Shown piece after piece: positions 4,906 to 7,257 of a stretch of 7,257 bases of DNA; positions within the stretch are counted from its first letter, which is position 1; each line of letters starts with the position of its first letter. The position numbers and the translations under genes are program-made. Under the pieces are notes generated by a model. The model was not told where the DNA came from and made no database searches. It saw only the letters and a list, made by a program, of their open reading frames with translations. The DNA is from Alphaproteobacteria bacterium. GTDB lineage: Bacteria > Pseudomonadota > Alphaproteobacteria > ATCC43930 > CGMCC-115725. The DNA lies in assembly GCA_005888425.1 (NCBI GenBank), contig VAZF01000074.1, positions 1-7,257 on the forward strand, read 5' to 3'.

Positions 4906-6000
4906 ATGAATGTCGGCATGATGATGGTGTTCGCCAGCTACGGCTGGGAGAACTGCTCCGATGCGCGGGTGTGGGATGAGGAGATCCGGCTGGCGCGGCT
5001 CGCCGCCGATCTCGGCTTCGACTGCCTGTGGTCTGCCGAGCATCATTTCAACGACTACTCGTTCGTGCCTGACAATCTGCAGCTGATGACGTATTTGACG
5101 GCGCTTTGCCCGAACGTCGATCTGGGCACCGCGGCCGTTATCCTACCCTGGCACGACCCGCTGCGCGTCGCCGAGCAGGCGGCGGTGCTCGACATGCTGA
5201 GCAAGGGGCGGCTGCGCCTTGGTCTGGGACGCGGCTTGGCCCGGCGTGAGTTCGCCGCGTTCCGCCTCAGCATGGATGAATCGCGGGAACGCTTCGACGA
5301 GGCGGCGCCGATGATCGTCAATGCGTTGAAGACCGGCTTCATCGAGGGCGACGGCAAGTTCTACAAGCAGCCGCGCATTGAGATCCGGCCGCGGCCGCAG
5401 CATTCCTTTGACGGGCGCATCTATGCCGTCGCGTCAAGCGAGGATTCGATCGAGTCCGCCGCCAAGCTCGGCGCCCATATCGTCATGTTCGCCGACCGCC
5501 CGTGGGAGATGCGGCTGCCGGCGATCGAGCGCGGCCGCGAATTGCACCGCAAATACCACGGGACCGAACCGCCGCACGTGATGCTGACCGAGTTCTGTAT
5601 CTGCGGCACCAACCTTGCCGAGACCGAGGAAGAGGCGCGCCGCTATCAGGGGAAATTTGTCGAAAGCAATTTCTACCACTACGAATTTCTGGGCGAGCAC
5701 TTCAAGACAGTGAAGGGCTATGACGCCTATCAGCAGAAGGCAGAGATTGCGCGGAAAGGCGGCCTCGACGGCGCGGTAAACGGCTTTATGCAGGCAGCCA
5801 GCTGGGGCACCCCCGACAAGATCCTGCGCGGCCTCGAAGCGCGCCGGAATATCATCGGCGATTTCGAACTCAATGTCGCTTTCCGCTTTGGCGGCACGCC
5901 TCACGAGGTCGCCGAGCGAGGCCTGAAGCTCTTCGCAAAAGAGGTGCTGCCGGTGCTGAAGTCATGGTCTTCCACCAAGGTTCGGGAGGCGGCGGAGTGA
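4906..6000 (+). CDS. LLM-class (bacterial luciferase-like) flavin-dependent monooxygenase
   Basis: 364 residues, close to LuxA and other single-domain luciferase-family (PF00296) TIM-barrel enzymes. These bind reduced FMN or F420 supplied by a partner reductase or cofactor pool. Visible signatures: an N-terminal beta strand (VGMMMVFASYGW), the helix-strand LAADLGFDCLWSAEHHF with H46-H47 at the place of the catalytic alpha-His44/His45 of luciferase, LGTAAVILPWHDPLRVAEQ with the strand-loop typical of the family, and DMLSKGRLRLGLGRG (96-110), the family's most recognisable block. The frame is open from 4417, but the upstream part overlaps BVMO-1; ATG 4906 is set by GGAGGAG (4893-4899). The stop overlaps the next gene's GTG. 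Diketocamphane monooxygenases (Type II BVMOs) are similar in size and belong to this family, so a second kind of ketone oxygenation is possible; oxidation of another intermediate or desulfonation-type chemistry cannot be excluded. No flavin reductase gene is in the window. Confidence 0.88.
   Translation: MNVGMMMVFASYGWENCSDARVWDEEIRLARLAADLGFDCLWSAEHHFNDYSFVPDNLQLMTYLTALCPNVDLGTAAVILPWHDPLRVAEQAAVLDMLSKGRLRLGLGRGLARREFAAFRLSMDESRERFDEAAPMIVNALKTGFIEGDGKFYKQPRIEIRPRPQHSFDGRIYAVASSEDSIESAAKLGAHIVMFADRPWEMRLPAIERGRELHRKYHGTEPPHVMLTEFCICGTNLAETEEEARRYQGKFVESNFYHYEFLGEHFKTVKGYDAYQQKAEIARKGGLDGAVNGFMQAASWGTPDKILRGLEARRNIIGDFELNVAFRFGGTPHEVAERGLKLFAKEVLPVLKSWSSTKVREAAE
5984..5989 (+). promoter_or_regulatory. 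Ribosome binding site that sets a GTG start for BVMO-2
   Basis: GGGAGG sits inside the last codons of the luciferase-like gene, 7 bases before GTG 5997. The alternative ATG at 6024 is preceded only by a weak GAGCGAT stretch. This decides the start of the second BVMO. Confidence 0.7.
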
Positions 6001-7257
6001 ACAGCTCATCTGAGCGATCCGAAATGTCGAAAACGACCGCCGGGCCCGCGAGGTTCGATGCGATCATCATCGGCGCAGGAGTCGGCGGGCTCTACGCGAT
6101 CTACCGTCTGCGGAAGCTCGGCCTCAAAGTGCGCGCCTTCGAGGCCGCCGGCGGGGTCGGCGGCACCTGGTACTGGAACCGCTACCCCGGGTGCCGCTGC
6201 GATGTGGAGAGCATGGAGTACTCGTATGCCTTCTCCGATGAGCTGCAGCAGGAATGGCATTGGCCCGAGCGCTACGGCACGCAACCCGAGATCCTGAAAT
6301 ACATCAACCATGTGGCCGACCGCTTCGACCTCAGGCGCGATATCGAGTTCAACACGCGGGTGACGGAGGCGGTCTTCGACCGCAAGGCAAGCACATGGAC
6401 GGTGACGACCGACAAGGGTCATACCGCGACCGCCCGCTTTTGCATCATGGCAACGGGCAATCTTTCGACCCCGCGAAAGCCGAATTATCCCGGCCTGGAG
6501 AGCTTCGAGGGCAAGTGGTACCACACCGGTTTATGGCCGCATGAAGGGGTCGATTTCACCGGCTTGCGCGTCGGCGTGATTGGCACCGGCTCTTCAGGTG
6601 TCCAGTCGATACCGATCATCGCAAAGCAGGCAAAGCATCTTTACGTCTTTCAGCGGACCGCCAATTTCAGCCTGCCGGCGCGCAATGTGCCGCTCGACCC
6701 TGCGAAGGAGCGCGCCCACAAGAATGAGTATCCCGAGCGCCGCCGCGCCGCGTTCGATACGCCGTTCGGAATCGCCGGCTACCCCGCACCCGTAAAGTCG
6801 GCCCTCCAGACACCCGAGGACGAGCGGCTGCGCGCCTACGAGGCCAAATGGGCGGAAGGCGGCAGCATCAGTTTTCTGTATTCGTTCACAGATTTGCTGC
6901 TCAACAAAGAATCCAACGAAACGGCAGCGGAGTTCGTGCGCCGAAAAATCCGCGCTACCGTCAAGGATTCCCAAACCGCAGAACTGCTGTGCCCCGACGA
7001 TCATCCGATCGGCACCAAGCGGCTCATTCTCGATACCGACTATTATGAGACCTACAACCGCGACAACGTCACCCTGGTCGATATCAGAAGCGGGCCGATC
7101 AAGGAGATCACGCCCACCGGATTGCGCACGGCCGCTTCCGATTACGCGCTCGATGCGATCGTTTTTGCGACCGGCTTCGATGCCATGACGGGGGCAATGA
7201 AAGAGATCGACATCCATACCGATGCAGGAATGTCGATCAGAGAGAAATGGGAAGACG
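5997..7257 (+). CDS. Type I Baeyer-Villiger monooxygenase, BVMO-2, C-terminus beyond the window
   Basis: 420 residues are present and the frame is open to the edge; about 120 are probably missing. GTG 5997 overlaps the luciferase-like stop by four bases (GTGA), suggesting translational coupling, and it places 19 residues before the FAD strand, nearly the same as the 18 in BVMO-1. ATG 6024 is the fallback. Motifs: GAGVGG (26-31), E49, GGTWYWNRYPGCRCD (55-69, D69 equals PAMO Asp66), fingerprint FEGKWYHTGLWP (170-181), GTGSSG (196-201), R220 in FQRT, K341-R342 in GTKR (PAMO Lys336/Arg337) and ATGFDA (391-396). All canonical catalytic and NADPH-contact residues are present. From memory, the stretch around GTKRLILDTDYYETYNRDNV resembles phenylacetone monooxygenase more than BVMO-1 does. 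BVMO-1 and BVMO-2 are about two-thirds identical by hand count over the first ~100 aligned residues, so they are paralogues with probably different substrates. Confidence 0.92.
   Translation, partial: MNSSSERSEMSKTTAGPARFDAIIIGAGVGGLYAIYRLRKLGLKVRAFEAAGGVGGTWYWNRYPGCRCDVESMEYSYAFSDELQQEWHWPERYGTQPEILKYINHVADRFDLRRDIEFNTRVTEAVFDRKASTWTVTTDKGHTATARFCIMATGNLSTPRKPNYPGLESFEGKWYHTGLWPHEGVDFTGLRVGVIGTGSSGVQSIPIIAKQAKHLYVFQRTANFSLPARNVPLDPAKERAHKNEYPERRRAAFDTPFGIAGYPAPVKSALQTPEDERLRAYEAKWAEGGSISFLYSFTDLLLNKESNETAAEFVRRKIRATVKDSQTAELLCPDDHPIGTKRLILDTDYYETYNRDNVTLVDIRSGPIKEITPTGLRTAASDYALDAIVFATGFDAMTGAMKEIDIHTDAGMSIREKWED

Overview
The window is GC-rich (by eye a little over 60 %), gene-dense DNA. 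Its codon use, short Shine-Dalgarno-led gene spacing and protein families (Type I Baeyer-Villiger monooxygenases, luciferase-like monooxygenase, Amidohydro_2 protein, SDR, stand-alone J-domain protein) suggest an alphaproteobacterium, perhaps of the Bradyrhizobium/Rhodopseudomonas group. That placement is an impression from protein style, not a proof. No tRNA, rRNA, CRISPR array, transposase or integrase was seen.

Left part (1-1732): the 5' end of a leftward short-chain dehydrogenase gene (1-185, cut by the window edge) is divergent from a rightward gene for a 264-residue J-domain protein (454-1248). The 268-base spacer between them carries a 20-base operator-like dyad. A leftward gene for a small secreted Cys/Tyr/Thr/Arg-rich protein (start 1732) converges on the J-domain gene. 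A perfect 12-bp stem hairpin (1260-1286) lies between the two genes. As drawn, the secreted-protein frame runs through this hairpin and antisense into the J-domain gene, and its codon use deteriorates there. A TAA in another frame sits just before the hairpin, which suggests a frameshifted 3' end.

Middle spacer (1733-1991): 259 bases of divergent promoter region, holding a 9-bp stem hairpin, a 7-bp-arm dyad and a 10-bp direct repeat. These are candidate control sites.

Right part (1992-7257): four rightward genes in an apparent operon. They are an Amidohydro_2 family metal-dependent hydrolase (1992-3119), a Type I Baeyer-Villiger monooxygenase (3173-4813), a luciferase-like flavin-dependent oxidoreductase (4906-6000), and a second Type I Baeyer-Villiger monooxygenase (5997 to beyond the window). 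The second BVMO starts at a GTG that overlaps the previous stop codon by 4 bases. The set looks like a catabolic pathway in which ketones (perhaps cyclic, terpenoid or aromatic) are oxygenated to esters or lactones and then cleaved; the SDR could supply ketones from alcohols. The substrate cannot be read from the sequence. Three flavin monooxygenases in a row, with two diverged BVMO paralogues flanking a luciferase-type enzyme, is the most notable feature of the window.
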